NCBI RefSeq assembly: GCF_963678635.1
Contig: NC_087067.1
Coordinates: 17,001,018 to 17,065,017 of the forward strand
Direction: 5' to 3'
Length of the DNA stretch: 64,000 nt
From: Symsagittifera roscoffensis
Taxonomy: Eukaryota > Xenacoelomorpha > Acoela > Convolutidae
This document shows positions 21,722 to 31,980 of the stretch, piece by piece (the stretch's first letter is position 1; the number at the start of each line of letters is the position of its first letter). The notes under the pieces were generated by a model that was not told the DNA's origin, did no database searches, and was given only the letters and a program-made list of their open reading frames with translations. A program made the position numbers and the translations under genes.

Positions 21722-21884
21722 AAATTGATTTTCTGAAATGTTTTATGTTTTTCTACATATTAGTTTAAGAGTTTTTCTACATATATCTCTTGTATATGTC
21801 AGTCAAATCCCCTGAAAAATTTAGCCTTACAATGATTTTTGTGATTTTCTAGTGATCTAAGACAATTCAGAACACCAAGAACCT

Positions 21885-22003
21885 TGTTTTGATCAATACC
21901 ATTACGAGGGACCTGGTATTGATCAATACCAAAAACAATACCAGGACCTGGTTTTGATCAATAACAATACCTGATTCTGTCAATACCGATACCAATTTTT
22001 CAC
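21885..22003 (+). repeat. hAT right subterminal GATCAATACC repeats
   Basis: Repeats built on TTGATCAATACCA and ACCTGGT lie directly inside the right terminal inverted repeat, mirroring the CAATACC cluster at the left end. Confidence 0.75.
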
Positions 22004-22027
22004 GGTTTTGAATTCCCCGTTTTGGGC

Positions 22028-23640
22028 TAAGTAAAAAAGTTACCATTTTTAGGCCATCAACCAAACGACTTTTGATCAGCTTTCGTTTACATGCAAAAAT
22101 AACCGCATAACTGGGTCTCCGATCCCCAGATTACAAGACTATTATTAAAACACGGCTCGACATCCATTAATTCCTATGTTTTTAGTGACAGTTATACACT
22201 AAATCCATTGGAGATGGATTGACCTTTTTCTCTTCCTAGTTACTCATGCTCTGAATATACAACATAAAATTGGAGTTAATTCAGCTACTGAGGGCATCAC
22301 AGCAGCTAAAAAGTGTATATTGCAGTTTTTTGAGTCTATGGGCACAGGGCCTCCACTTCTGTTCTCCTACTGAGATAACGCTCTTATCTCCTCAACCTCG
22401 TGGTACGGGAGTGTACGGATCCACTCCGGCTGTCCCACTGAAGCCTCCTTTTCTTATCTGCTTCAGTTAAGTGCCTTATCGTGCGTGATCGTCGCGATAG
22501 GGGACTCCTTTTTTCCCTTGTTTTTATCGACATGTTCGTTCGTTGTGTTTTTTGCTCTTTTTTTGTTTCAAATGGCCGCTCCCGCATTTCTCAGAAACAA
22601 TCCGCTGAAAATCGAAATTTTGAAATTTAAAAACTCCAGAACATTCCGATCCTCTTTTCCATCACGAATTTGTTTTTAACGTCATTTGAGTCCGTTTTTT
22701 TCTCGTCGGAGTGTTCAACCAAGCCAATCCGGGAGAATGGCACATCATTTCATTTCTCTTGCATTGGAGAAGCATGCACCACTCGCACAAATATATCATC
22801 GAAACAAAATATTTTCCCCTTAACTGGAAGAAAAACGGTTCGATCACGAATGCAAGACAGAACTGAAGCGACGCGAACAATTGTATTCGTCTTATAAAAG
22901 TAATCCTAGTTAAAGTAGCTGGTCTGCTAATAACACTTCGAAAAAGAATTTGAGTAAAATGATAGTAACTAAACAAGAGACCATACTAAGTCGTGTTTTA
23001 ATGATTTAAAGTTAATGCATTCTCGTTAGTACTTCATTATTAAATTGAGATGCTCAGAAAGTGTCTTAGCTGTTTTTTCTTTGAAAAAATCATTTGGAGA
23101 TGTTATTGTCGAAAAAAATTCATTTTCAAAACTAGGTATTTTTTTTATTCTAAGTCAATCTCACCATCTGTATCAACTTATTTACTAAAAAACCAGAGTT
23201 TAACTTTCGTTAAATATCTCGAAAAGTTTGTTTCGATATAAAAGAACTGAAGGTTAAAGAGTCACTGGGAGCCAGCAAGGTTAACCCATGGGCCACAATT
23301 TATGGAAAAACAATCGTTATGCAACATTTGAACACTGTCATGAACCAATGTTTTTTCAAAACAGTTTTTCCTGATGATATGAAAACTGCTATGTGACTCC
23401 CATATTTAGAATGGGTGATAATCTAAATACTAAAAATTGTGGAACTGAATTAATTACAACAGCTTTCTCAAAAAAATATGAGAAAACTTTATATAAACAA
23501 AAAACGTTGCTTCGAAATCAAAACATTTTATTGAATATTCTTCAATTCGGTTTCAGATAAATTTTTTCGACAATTAATGCAGTTTTCTGCTCTACTGAAT
23601 TAATAAAGAATGAAATTGTGCAGCTACTAAAGTAGTTCAT
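22028..23640. other. No gene recognised
   Basis: Flanking DNA between the hAT element and a LINE remnant. Frames at 22270-22470 (plus) and 22384-22587 (minus) overlap each other and show no family motif. I see no RNA gene. Confidence 0.45.
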
Positions 23641-24571
23641 TTCTCGAATAGTTCACTTGATCTTTCGGAGACCTTCGATTCAATATCCAACGAAATTTTA
23701 TTGAGTGATTTAATAACACTGAACTTATCATGATCATCGCTGAAGCTAATTAGAAACTGTAAGAAAGAAAGTTACGACCGGTAATATTTGAAGAAACAAT
23801 TTCTGACTGGGTTGAACTCAAACAAGGAGTACCGCAAGGTGTTTACTGTTCTCTGACCTCTACTAATCAACATTTATCTTAAAGCCATTCCAATTAGGCT
23901 AGTTAGACAAACTGAAATAGTTTAATATGCAGACGATTGTCTGGTTTTTTCTAATGACATAAATTCTGCATCAGTTTTATGTATTTTACAGAAAAACATG
24001 ACTTCCCTCGAAGAATTGTATAATTCCCAGCATTTGTTTTTTTAATTGCACTGAAAACCAAAATTCTAACCTTTTGTAAGAAAAAAGACAAAAGGGGTAG
24101 CGAGACCCACTATATAAGCATCGGAAACATATTGGTCACAGAAACAACCGAATGCAAAGGCATAAACTTAGAAAAAAATTTACCAAGCCAGGCTAAAACT
24201 ACTTTGAAACTTATGGCTATAGCAACTAGAACAATCGATAGTATTGAAAAGCAGATACAGACTGGAGCCTTAAATATGCTTCTCTAGACTTTTGTTTTGG
24301 TCTATTTGGACCATTCATTTCTAATAAATCAACAAAAGTCCAATGCTTTATTATTATCCTTAGAAAAACGGATCAATTGGGCCTTAAAACGAGTTTTTTT
24401 TGTTCGAAATTGAGGTCGTCCAAAGAACTCAGACTAAGCAAAGGTGGAGTCAGTGTCAGGAAAACTCTGAAACTTAATTCACTATGTTATTTGTTTCAGT
24501 ACATTAAAATGAAAGAGAACCTTTTAAACATGACGCGTTCTTACCAACAGCCAATTATCGAATTAGTTTGA
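23641..24571 (+). pseudogene. Non-LTR retrotransposon RT remnant
   Basis: On the plus strand, RT blocks appear in order but with stops and frameshifts: DLSETFDSISNEILLSDL (catalytic Asp block, 23657), VTTGNI, ELKQGVPQGVYCSL (PQG block, about 23815), and YADDCLVFSNDIN (active site, about 23928). These are followed by thumb-side sequence (ECKGINLEKNLPSQ, then TIDSIEKQIQTGALNMLL) and a C-terminal EKRINWALKRV. This is a LINE ORF2 core. The endonuclease part was not found upstream, so the copy is probably 5'-truncated. Confidence 0.85.
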
Positions 24572-24931
24572 ATAACATTATTGTCTTTCAAAGAAAAAAT
24601 TCATGTGTTTTTTTCAGTTAATTTTTTTTCTATATGACTTCTGTAAACTATGACTCACTATCGTCAGATAATTGGCGTATTAATTTAATTCTACATGTTG
24701 TCAAAAGTCGACTGAACATTTTTTTTAGAGATCCAAATAAACTCAAATATCTAAATAAGCAACAATCATTCTCGGTGAGATTTCGGGTTTAATTTATAAC
24801 CTTTAAACTCAAATTTCAACAAAATTTTAGCGCTGCCACATTAATCTCTTACGTTCTACAAAGTATACTTTTATAAGTTACATTATTTTGTTTACTTATC
24901 ATTATGCTTTGTCTATACATTAATTACAGTG

Positions 24932-24960
24932 TCTTTCTCTCTCTTTCTCTCTCTCTCTCT
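24932..24960 (+). repeat. CT-rich microsatellite
   Basis: Interrupted (CT)n run of about 29 bp ending in a pure CT stretch. Confidence 0.95.
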
Positions 24961-25136
24961 AATTATATGACTAGACTTTAGTTTCTGAGACTTTCTATTA
25001 GTTTTCTCTTCCTTCCGATTAAATTAAAATTAAACTTAATTTTTTGATTTGTCTTAAGATCCAATTTCGAACTATGTCAATTTTTTTGTTTTGAGGGTTA
25101 TTTGTTTTTGTGTTAGCCAGAAAGGCGTTTTCAAAA

Positions 25137-25452
25137 CTATAACTTGGAGGTCAGTTCCTTGCTCCTGAATTCATCGCACGTGTTTATTCGCGGTTTCTCC
25201 TTCCAGATGTGACGTGCTTCTAATGTCAGTAGCTTGACGTTTGTGTTAGCTTGGTCTATAACCTCTCTTGACATTCCAGCGCTCAAGCTCTCATTTCCAC
25301 ACTGCCTTAGGTGTTTTCCGACAGGTGAGTCCTCTTTACGGTTTTCTTCAACTCTAGTGGCTAGATGTCGAACCATTTGGTCAACATAGGTGGAGTTACA
25401 TCGACAACATGAAATCTTGTTAGATACTTTTGATTTTAGTTTAGAAAAGAAA
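25137..25452 (-). pseudogene. Penelope-like element GIY-YIG endonuclease fragment
   Basis: The minus strand encodes a Cys-containing start with STYVDQMVRHLATRVEE, then DSPVGKHLRQCGN, LLTLEARHIWKEKPRINT and the end DEFRSKELTSKL. This is the order of the GIY-YIG nuclease module at the C-terminus of Penelope-like retroelements (YvG.T.RhL..R..EH, hl..C, LtlEA..I...kP.iNt.de..s.eLt). The expected Gly after YV is Asp here. No Penelope RT is seen upstream, so this is a 5'-truncated relic. Confidence 0.75.
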
Positions 25453-25590
25453 ATGTAGAAATTGTTACTTATTGGCTGGTTCTTTTGACGTCGGTCTTGT
25501 TATTCTTGAAAAATCAAAAGAAAGGGTCGTAAACGAACGACAGCTATGAGATCTTAAAATAAAAAAAACCACTCAGAGCCAAAATTGTTG

Positions 25591-27930
25591 CAATGCCTAA
25601 GCCCCTTCCTCAAGGGTCAAGCACTCCATAGATAGATCTTGAGCAGAGAATGGAGCTAATCAGCAGCAAGATCGTTGATGGAAATATAAAAGGAGGAATA
25701 AGGCTGGCCGGTTTAGATGACAAGATTCCTAACTATAAAACATTGGTATCTAAACACCCGAAAAGAGCTGATATAAACTCCCCAAACCCGGAAAACGTTG
25801 ATAGTTTTTTTCTTAATTGAGTTTGAGGTGTAAAAAGCAACCATGTTTTTTCCAAATGGTTCGAGAGTCAGTCTGGACAAGATTGATCCTCAAGATTTTG
25901 AAGACGTATTAATAAATCAAACGGCAACGCGAGGCTCAATTTCCTGAAATCGCTTTTTACGCTCCGAAAACTTTTTGGTGAAAGTAAAATAACTGCTCAG
26001 CTGAGACCTTTTTTTGGAGCAAAAATTATCGCTCTCGTTAAAACAGACACATTGTCATCGGCAACACGCTCAGACGCATCGCGTCTAAATGCACAGGAAG
26101 CAAGGGTCTCTCAGAGCCACAAATTTTTTTGAGAAATTTCAAATAGGTTGTGGTCTTAAACCTGAAGCTGAAATTGCTGCATACTCTTTTAGAAAAATGA
26201 CAGAGCGTGATGACAACCCAAAGTGCTCAGATTTCTTTCATTTCAATTTTATCAATGCATTTGATATGCGCTGAATTGAAAAACTATGCTGAATCACGTT
26301 TTTTCGTAGCACCCGGAGTTGTACAATATACTCATTGCGCCTACAGTAAACCGACTTATCTTTTTTACAGATACTCCATCATAATGCCGGAGGACGGAAC
26401 ACAACAAGGTGAAAAAATACAGACGCTAGTGAAAAAGCTTGATTCCAAAATAAACGTTTGGTAATTAGATGATGAAAATGTAGCCGACGACTGCAAGATA
26501 GTGCTCCGAAACCTTAAAAGTTACTGAAACCAGAAAAAGACTACGACTTAAGCTTTAACACAGAAAAATGGGAGCTATGTTTTCTATGACAGGCCAAAAA
26601 TTTGCACTACAAAACAATTATAGGCCAGATTCAAACAGTCTGTCCAAAAATAAATATCAAATCCATATGAACTTGTAGTCTTGAACTCCCTTATAGGCAC
26701 TTTTTGCCGCCAACAAAAACTGCTAAAATGACAAAATAGCTGTGCTGGAAAAAAATTTGGAAGTTTTGATAAGCTGAATGCACTTTGTGGTTTTCACCCC
26801 AAAGTGCATTCAGCTTATCATGACGAAAAATATGCTGTAACATGACGAACCTCCTATATTTTTTGCGTATAAATCCCTGTTGATTGTGAAGTCAATTTTT
26901 GGAAAAAAACGCTTTATGTAAGGTAGCAATTGTAAAAATGAATGAAAGCTAAATTTTGCAAGCTGTTTTTCCGTTAGTTAAAGGTGGCTTGGGTGTATCT
27001 CTCGCTCTTCTACTAGCTTTGCCTGCTTTCTTAGCCTCAGCCGTAAGAGCGAAAGCTAACTTAAATAGTATATTCCGTTTGAAGCACGAGGATGGAACAT
27101 ATGATGATGCGTTAGAACTTTGAAATGGTTCACCAAATGTGATGAGGTGTCGGAAAACAAATTGCAAAAAAATAAGACAAAACCCATTTTTGATAAAGAA
27201 GTTTCTCAAATGGTTTTGAAATGGTTTAAAACCTACTGATATAAAAAGATTCAGTGCTTAACAGGGATAGTTCTGATCGCAATGGTTGAATGTCATGCCG
27301 TGTAAAAATTTAAGATTGAAATAGTCGAATCAGCAGGTTAGAATTACCATTTGACTCCGCCTACTTTCAAAATTTTGTGAAAAACAGATGGGTTTGGAGA
27401 AGAGATATAACCGAAGATGGATGGCATGGCCTATCTTGTCTCAAAAGAGCACGGAGGCTCTTTGCTTTTTTGAATGACCTTTTAAAGCAAAGTCTCGCCT
27501 CCACTCACATTCCTTCTGTTTTAGAGCCACAGCATTTACAGATCAGAAGCGACCAGACGATTTAACCCTCATCCCATGGGCTGTTGCTAGGCAGTTCGTG
27601 TGAGATGAAACGGCAGTTGACTCCCTAATCTCTAATAAAATAAGCGCAGACTCGGTTTGTAAGGCGGCCGAGGCTGAAGATCGAAAACCGGACAAATGTA
27701 GAGATTTAAATAATGATGGATATGTTTTTCAACCAATGCCTTTTGAAGTTCAAGGTGCCGCCGGCATTAGCACTGAGGATTTTCTGAATAAGTTTTGTAA
27801 GAACTTGTGAACGTGTATCGAGGATCCCAGGGCAGGTAGTTTTCTTAAACAGAGAATCTCCCTCGTAATACAGGTTGCGAAACCTGCCTGTGTACTGGGC
27901 TCTATTAATGACAAAACTAATCTCGAAGAA
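25591..27930 (+). pseudogene. Decayed RT-encoding retroelement with 'RPDDLTLIPW' C-terminal domain
   Basis: Plus-strand blocks in order, over several frames: NGNARLNFLKSLFTLRKLFG and LRPFFGAKIIALVKTD (about 25925-26050), EKFQIGCGLKPEAEIAAYSF (about 26131), the palm region with 'DDNPK', a Y-rich segment and GTQQGEKIQTL (26398, equivalent of the QQGDPL block), and LDDENVADDCKIVL (26467). They are followed by KGGLGVSLALLLALPAFLAS (26980), then RPDDLTLIPWAVARQFV (27553) and FLKQRISLVIQVAKPACV (27842). This set matches an RT protein type I recall as common in invertebrate genomes, in which GGLGxR..., RPDxLTLIPW and QRIS blocks close the protein. More than ten stops and frameshifts make it a pseudogene. 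The lineage name is uncertain. Confidence 0.7.
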
Positions 27931-28591
27931 AAGTTTTTCTTATATAGCCAAGGAGACAAAAGTGCAGCTTTATATAAATATATGATATACCCGTAGCCTC
28001 ATATCAGGTCAAACTTTTTGACTCCGGTTTATTCTGTGCAGGTGTTAGTTTTCTCAATCTGGTTGGCTTGATTTCCAACCACCACACTCACTTAACTTCT
28101 ATCCACATTATATTTTACTCTTCCTTATCTAAAATTTCCGTGGATTTTGTCTGGATAATGTGATGATGGGACCCCTGACTGTAACTTCGGTTACTATGAT
28201 ACTTTAGACCTACTGTTTATTTAATTGTACAGAAAAAAAATTAAGTAGCTGCAAACAGTGCCTTCTTCAAAGTAAATTCAGCTGAGCAGATCAACTTAGT
28301 TTCGCATTTTCTTCTAAGATCGGCAGGAATTTTTATTTCAAAATTCTCTTTAAACCGGTTCATCATGCGATTCTATTTTTCAGTAAAGAAGACCTAATTT
28401 TTTTTAATGTTGTCAGACCTAAAATAAGCTCTTGCTTTACACGTAACAATCTTTGTGTCATTCCACCGGATGGCACAGCTGAACCCTTCGTTGCACAGAA
28501 AATACGGCACTAAGCACCTTTTTTACGAACGCAAAGGAGGGTAAGATTATTCTGGAAATGAACGTTTTTACAAAACGGTCGTGCGACAAGA

Positions 28592-28789
28592 GAAGAGAAA
28601 GGAAGAGAAACAAGATATACTGAATTGAAGCTTCTGGACGCAGAACGCATACGCAAAAAACAGCTTGAGCGCAAGTTCGAAAGGAGCCAGAAGGCTAGGT
28701 GGATTATTCGGAAGGTCAGAACACTCCCGAGCAGAGAAACAGAGAAGATAACGTTATTTCTCTGTGAGATCGGAATTAGAGACTTTTAA
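28592..28789 (+). CDS. Short basic open frame, unidentified
   Basis: 66 codons without a stop, reading EEKGRETRYTELKLLDAERI, then KKQLERKFERSQKARWIIRK and on to a TAA at 28787. Highly charged and probably helical or coiled-coil. No start codon or family match. It may be a remnant of the retroelement sequence on its left or chance. Confidence 0.25.
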   Translation, partial: EEKGRETRYTELKLLDAERIRKKQLERKFERSQKARWIIRKVRTLPSRETEKITLFLCEIGIRDF

Positions 28790-29754
28790 AAAAACTTGCA
28801 ACCTCTTAGCTGCTATATTGCCCTGACCGATTTTATTTTTCACTCAATTATAATAATAAAATCACAAAGTTAGTTTAAGGGAACGCTAAGTAAGATTTTA
28901 AAAAATCTCAGAAAATTACGGGAAAAATTATTACGAAATTTTTACGTAGTATTTCGTAAATTGGATTGGTGGAAACATGTTTTCTTTTGGTTTAGAACCA
29001 TTCAATTCTATTTTATGATGTTTCAACGTCTGTAAATCTTTTCATACCAATCATTTTTACCTAAAGGCATTTCATCTCTAATGAATCCGATTTTTAGATG
29101 TAACTAAAAAATTTATAATTTGCTGTAAGCCCAATTGTTATTAGTAATCTTATTGTCTGGGGATCCGAAATGTGGTTATTACCCAGCTATGTGGTTATTA
29201 CCACATATAAACAAGGCTACAAAAAATTAATTTGGCTGATAGCCTTAAAACTCTTAAAAAGACCAATAATCAGTTGGCTAGTTCGAGACGGTGAAAATAG
29301 CTTAGAGTTAAGGCAACTGACTTCAGCCAGTTGTCAATAGGGAGTTTTTTCTGTCGGTGTGTAATTTCTCGACGGATGTTACACTTTAAATTCATCAATG
29401 AGCAAATTTTGAAGAAGCGCTAGAGTATGTAAAAAATGTCTTCGACTTTGTCAATTTCTCCAGTAGCTCTGAGGATGCTAACACAGTTTCCATTTTGATC
29501 TGTTATTGTTATTCTCTGCATTGGAAAGGAGGCGACCCGAGATTCTCTTGACGCACCACACGTACTCTCACGCAGTTTCTTCATATATTTTTTGGTCGTA
29601 GGCCCATAAGCGCTTGCTCGGTTTCACCTATAGGCTCAAAATGGTGACCACTGAAGCTAATATCTAGATTTTTGCTTCTTTTATAAATCTCGGTTTGCAC
29701 TGCCGCATTTCACACGTCCAATGTACGAAAATGCAAATTTAACCTTCCAACTAG
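28790..29754. other. No confident feature
   Basis: AT-rich. Some minus-strand stretches near 29340-29640 look weakly protein-like but are full of stops, and no motif was recognised. Confidence 0.4.
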
Positions 29755-29928
29755 ATCAAATATGGAACAACTCGAAAGAGTTCAAAAACTGTATTTGGGT
29801 CAAGTACGAAACGAATATTTGGGTCAAGTAAAGGTTATGATGAAAGACTACGGGATCTCAATCCTCTCCCTCTGAAGCAATTTATTGAACTGCACGATGT
29901 AGTGTTTTTCAATATATAAGTTATGCTT
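29755..29928 (+). pseudogene. LINE ORF2 3'-end fragment
   Basis: Plus strand reads MEQLERVQKLYLGQV and, after a short duplication of the 'TTGGGTCAAGTA' segment and a frame change, DERLRDLNPLPLKQFIELHD. This matches the C-terminal pattern iE.vQrr..k......Y.eRL..L.l.pL..rR....l of Jockey/CR1-type LINE ORF2. Sequence to about 30160 may hold the rest, in poor condition. Confidence 0.6.
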
Positions 29929-30225
29929 CTTTGATAGCAGAACCAAAGCAGAAAGAGGTATAAGAAGCCACAAAGTTTTGATACATCGCTATAGGCATTA
30001 AATCACTGATAAGGATACAACGAAACAGGAAAAAAGACAATTCACTAATGAAAAACTGGTGACTAGGGACGGCGTACAAAACCATCCTCTATAATGTTGG
30101 CAGCCTGTTGGAATTTAGAAAGAGAAATCGGCTAGGCGATTTCAGCCACGGACACAACTTCGACATAATACTACTGACTTAAAAATGACTGAGACCCACC
30201 CAGAAAAAAAAATGTTTCAGCACAC

Positions 30226-30366
30226 GGCGACGTTTTCATTGCAGTCAGAAATTTAAAAAAAGCAGAAATGGATATCAGCTGCTTACCCATAAGTATGCAA
30301 GCATCGTTAACAATTTTTAGTCGACACCTGCAAACCAATTCATGTAGCAGTACTTTGCAATCCAGC
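30226..30366 (+). pseudogene. LINE endonuclease ORF, left part, cut by the gypsy insertion
   Basis: Plus strand reads GDVFIAVRNLKKAEMDISCL (the ggGV.iavk block of apurinic-type LINE endonucleases) and, one frame over, LVDTCKPIHVAVLCNPA. The last codons run into CCAGC, the target duplication of the gypsy element. Removing the 7.3-kb insertion rejoins the frame with the part at 37666, which continues with the GDFN-like block. Confidence 0.75.
30362..30366 (+). repeat. Gypsy target site duplication, left
   Basis: CCAGC directly before the left LTR; the same five bases follow the right LTR at 37661-37665. Confidence 0.95.
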
Positions 30367-30689
30367 TGTTATACTCACGGATTTGGTGTAAATCATTTAG
30401 ATAAGATGTGAGACATAGTCTGTGTGTTAAGAGTTTGGAGACAAGAAGATTTTGTTATCAACTTAAATTCAATCGATAAGTTTATGTACGATTCGAATCT
30501 GACCTCGAAATCATGAGAAAGACAGAGACTCATAAACAACTATTGAATATGGTGTTAGGTTAATAGGTACTTAATTAGATCAAACATCTATATGATTACG
30601 TTTACATAAGCACGTATGGTTAAGTATTACAACTATAAACACGCAATACTGAGTTCTATTGGATATCTAGTATATCCGTACGAATAACA
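30367..30689 (-). repeat. Gypsy 3' LTR
   Basis: 323 bp, colinear with the LTR at 37283-37660 but shorter. It lacks the 41-bp duplication near its start and a 20-bp stretch near its end. Confidence 0.95.
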
Positions 30690-30706
30690 TTCTCCCTTCT
30701 TTTTTT
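30690..30706 (-). promoter_or_regulatory. Gypsy polypurine tract
   Basis: The minus strand reads AAAAAAAGAAGGGAGAA directly against the 3' LTR. Confidence 0.85.
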
Positions 30707-31980
30707 CTATATGATGTAAACATCATATTTTATCTTATTCTCCCGGTTGGTCCTCTTTGTTCGTCGGAGTTGTGTTCTGGGGGTTGTTTGATTGTCCTCT
30801 TCGCTGATCTTTGCCTTCGTTGGTTTAAGTACGTTTCTGGGACGGTCTTGTTGTTCGCATTCTCTTCGGAATGTCATTGAACTTTTCGTCGGCGAAATTG
30901 ATTTTAGGATTTTCATTGCGTCGTTGAAACTGTAGATTAGCGATTTATCTGGTGAATGAAAGGTTCCCTCTGGTCTGTCGATTACGTAACGTGAGCTAAT
31001 TGCTCTTTGCGTTGGGGTTTATGGCGATTCGGGTCGTGTGGTCGTGCTTGTTGCTGTGAACAAGTTATCCTCCGGATCGTTTAGTGGTGATTTGGGTCGT
31101 GTGGTCGTGCTTGTTGCTGTGAACAAGCTATCCTCCGGCTCATGTGTTTCTCGTATGGGTTCGCAACCTTGTTTGTTTGGCCAGTCGATTGTTTCCTCGG
31201 TTCTCAATTGTTCTGGTGTTCCCTGGTTTTTTGCTTAATTCGATGCACTCAATGTCTGTTGACGATTCGTGATTGATATCAGCGGCTTAGGGGGTTTTTT
31301 CTTTTTCTTTTATTTCCGGGGTTTGTATCGCTATAATACAGACCGCGGTGTCCGCGGTGTTGACATTATCAATAATGTTGATCGGGATCGCAATTCCAAA
31401 TTTATTCGCGAGGGCGCTTGTTTTAGTCCTGGTGGATCTTCTGCTAGGTAGGATGTCTTGTGGCGGCGTGTTTTTTCTGTTGACTCTTTTGGCTGGGGGC
31501 TTTTGTGGTGATTGTGTTTCGTTTTGGCAGATAGAATCATCCGATGATAATGAGATTGACGTGTCACATTCGAACTCAATGTGTGTATTATCTCTGCGTA
31601 CTTTTTCTGGACTGCCTTTTCCTCTACGACTTGGCGATTTGAGGTGTATCATGGTTGGTGATTTTTGTGTAGTAGATTGGGGTTGTCTTTTCAGAGTAGC
31701 GGGTGTCGTTTCATGAATTCGCTGTGGCCCTTATGCTTTGCGATTTATCGTTTGTCTGATTATCTGCTCTTTGTTTTTGGGGCGGCTTTCATTTGGGGCT
31801 TACAGATGTCCATGGTTTCTGCGAGATTTACTCCTGATCCCTGGCGGTTTGGTTAGCGGATTTTTTCAGTGGGCGACTTGACCCAGTTGGTTTTGTTGGG
31901 TCAACTCCTGCAGCTGAAACACGGGGTATAGCTCTTGGTAAGTGTTTGTATGCTACAAAGTTTGTTAGTTGGACCGGTCT
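30707..31980 (-). pseudogene. Gypsy pol C-terminal disordered tail
   Basis: Downstream of the integrase, minus-strand frames at 31652-31287, 31207-31019 and 30916-30707 encode Arg/Lys/Ser/Pro/Thr-rich sequence (for example PPQDILPSRRSTRTKTSALA). A 57-bp direct repeat encodes DNLFTATSTTTRP twice. RRSxRxxxxxxxFG-like ends are common at the end of gypsy pol. No folded domain is recognised. Frames are broken by stops, so its original extent is unclear. Confidence 0.6.
31024..31138 (-). repeat. 57-bp tandem repeat in gypsy tail
   Basis: Two nearly identical 57-bp units around GGGTCGTGTGGTCGTGCTTG, in frame in the encoded tail (19 residues per unit). Confidence 0.9.

Larger units (their letters stand above)
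12981..22019 (+). mobile_element. hAT-family DNA transposon, split by a BEL/Pao element
   Basis: The left end is CAGGGAATTCAATACC (12981) and the right end, read inverted, is CGGGGAATTCAAAACC (ends 22019). These are short TIRs of hAT type. They are flanked by TTTAGGGC (12973-12980) and TTTTGGGC (22020-22027), a 7/8 match to the 8-bp target duplication hAT elements make. Between them lie the transposase remnant (13368-14690 and 21548-21721) and many CAATACC repeats near both ends. Without the BEL insertion and its duplicated 5 bp the element is about 2.3 kb, a normal hAT size. The transposase is broken, so the copy is dead. Confidence 0.9.
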
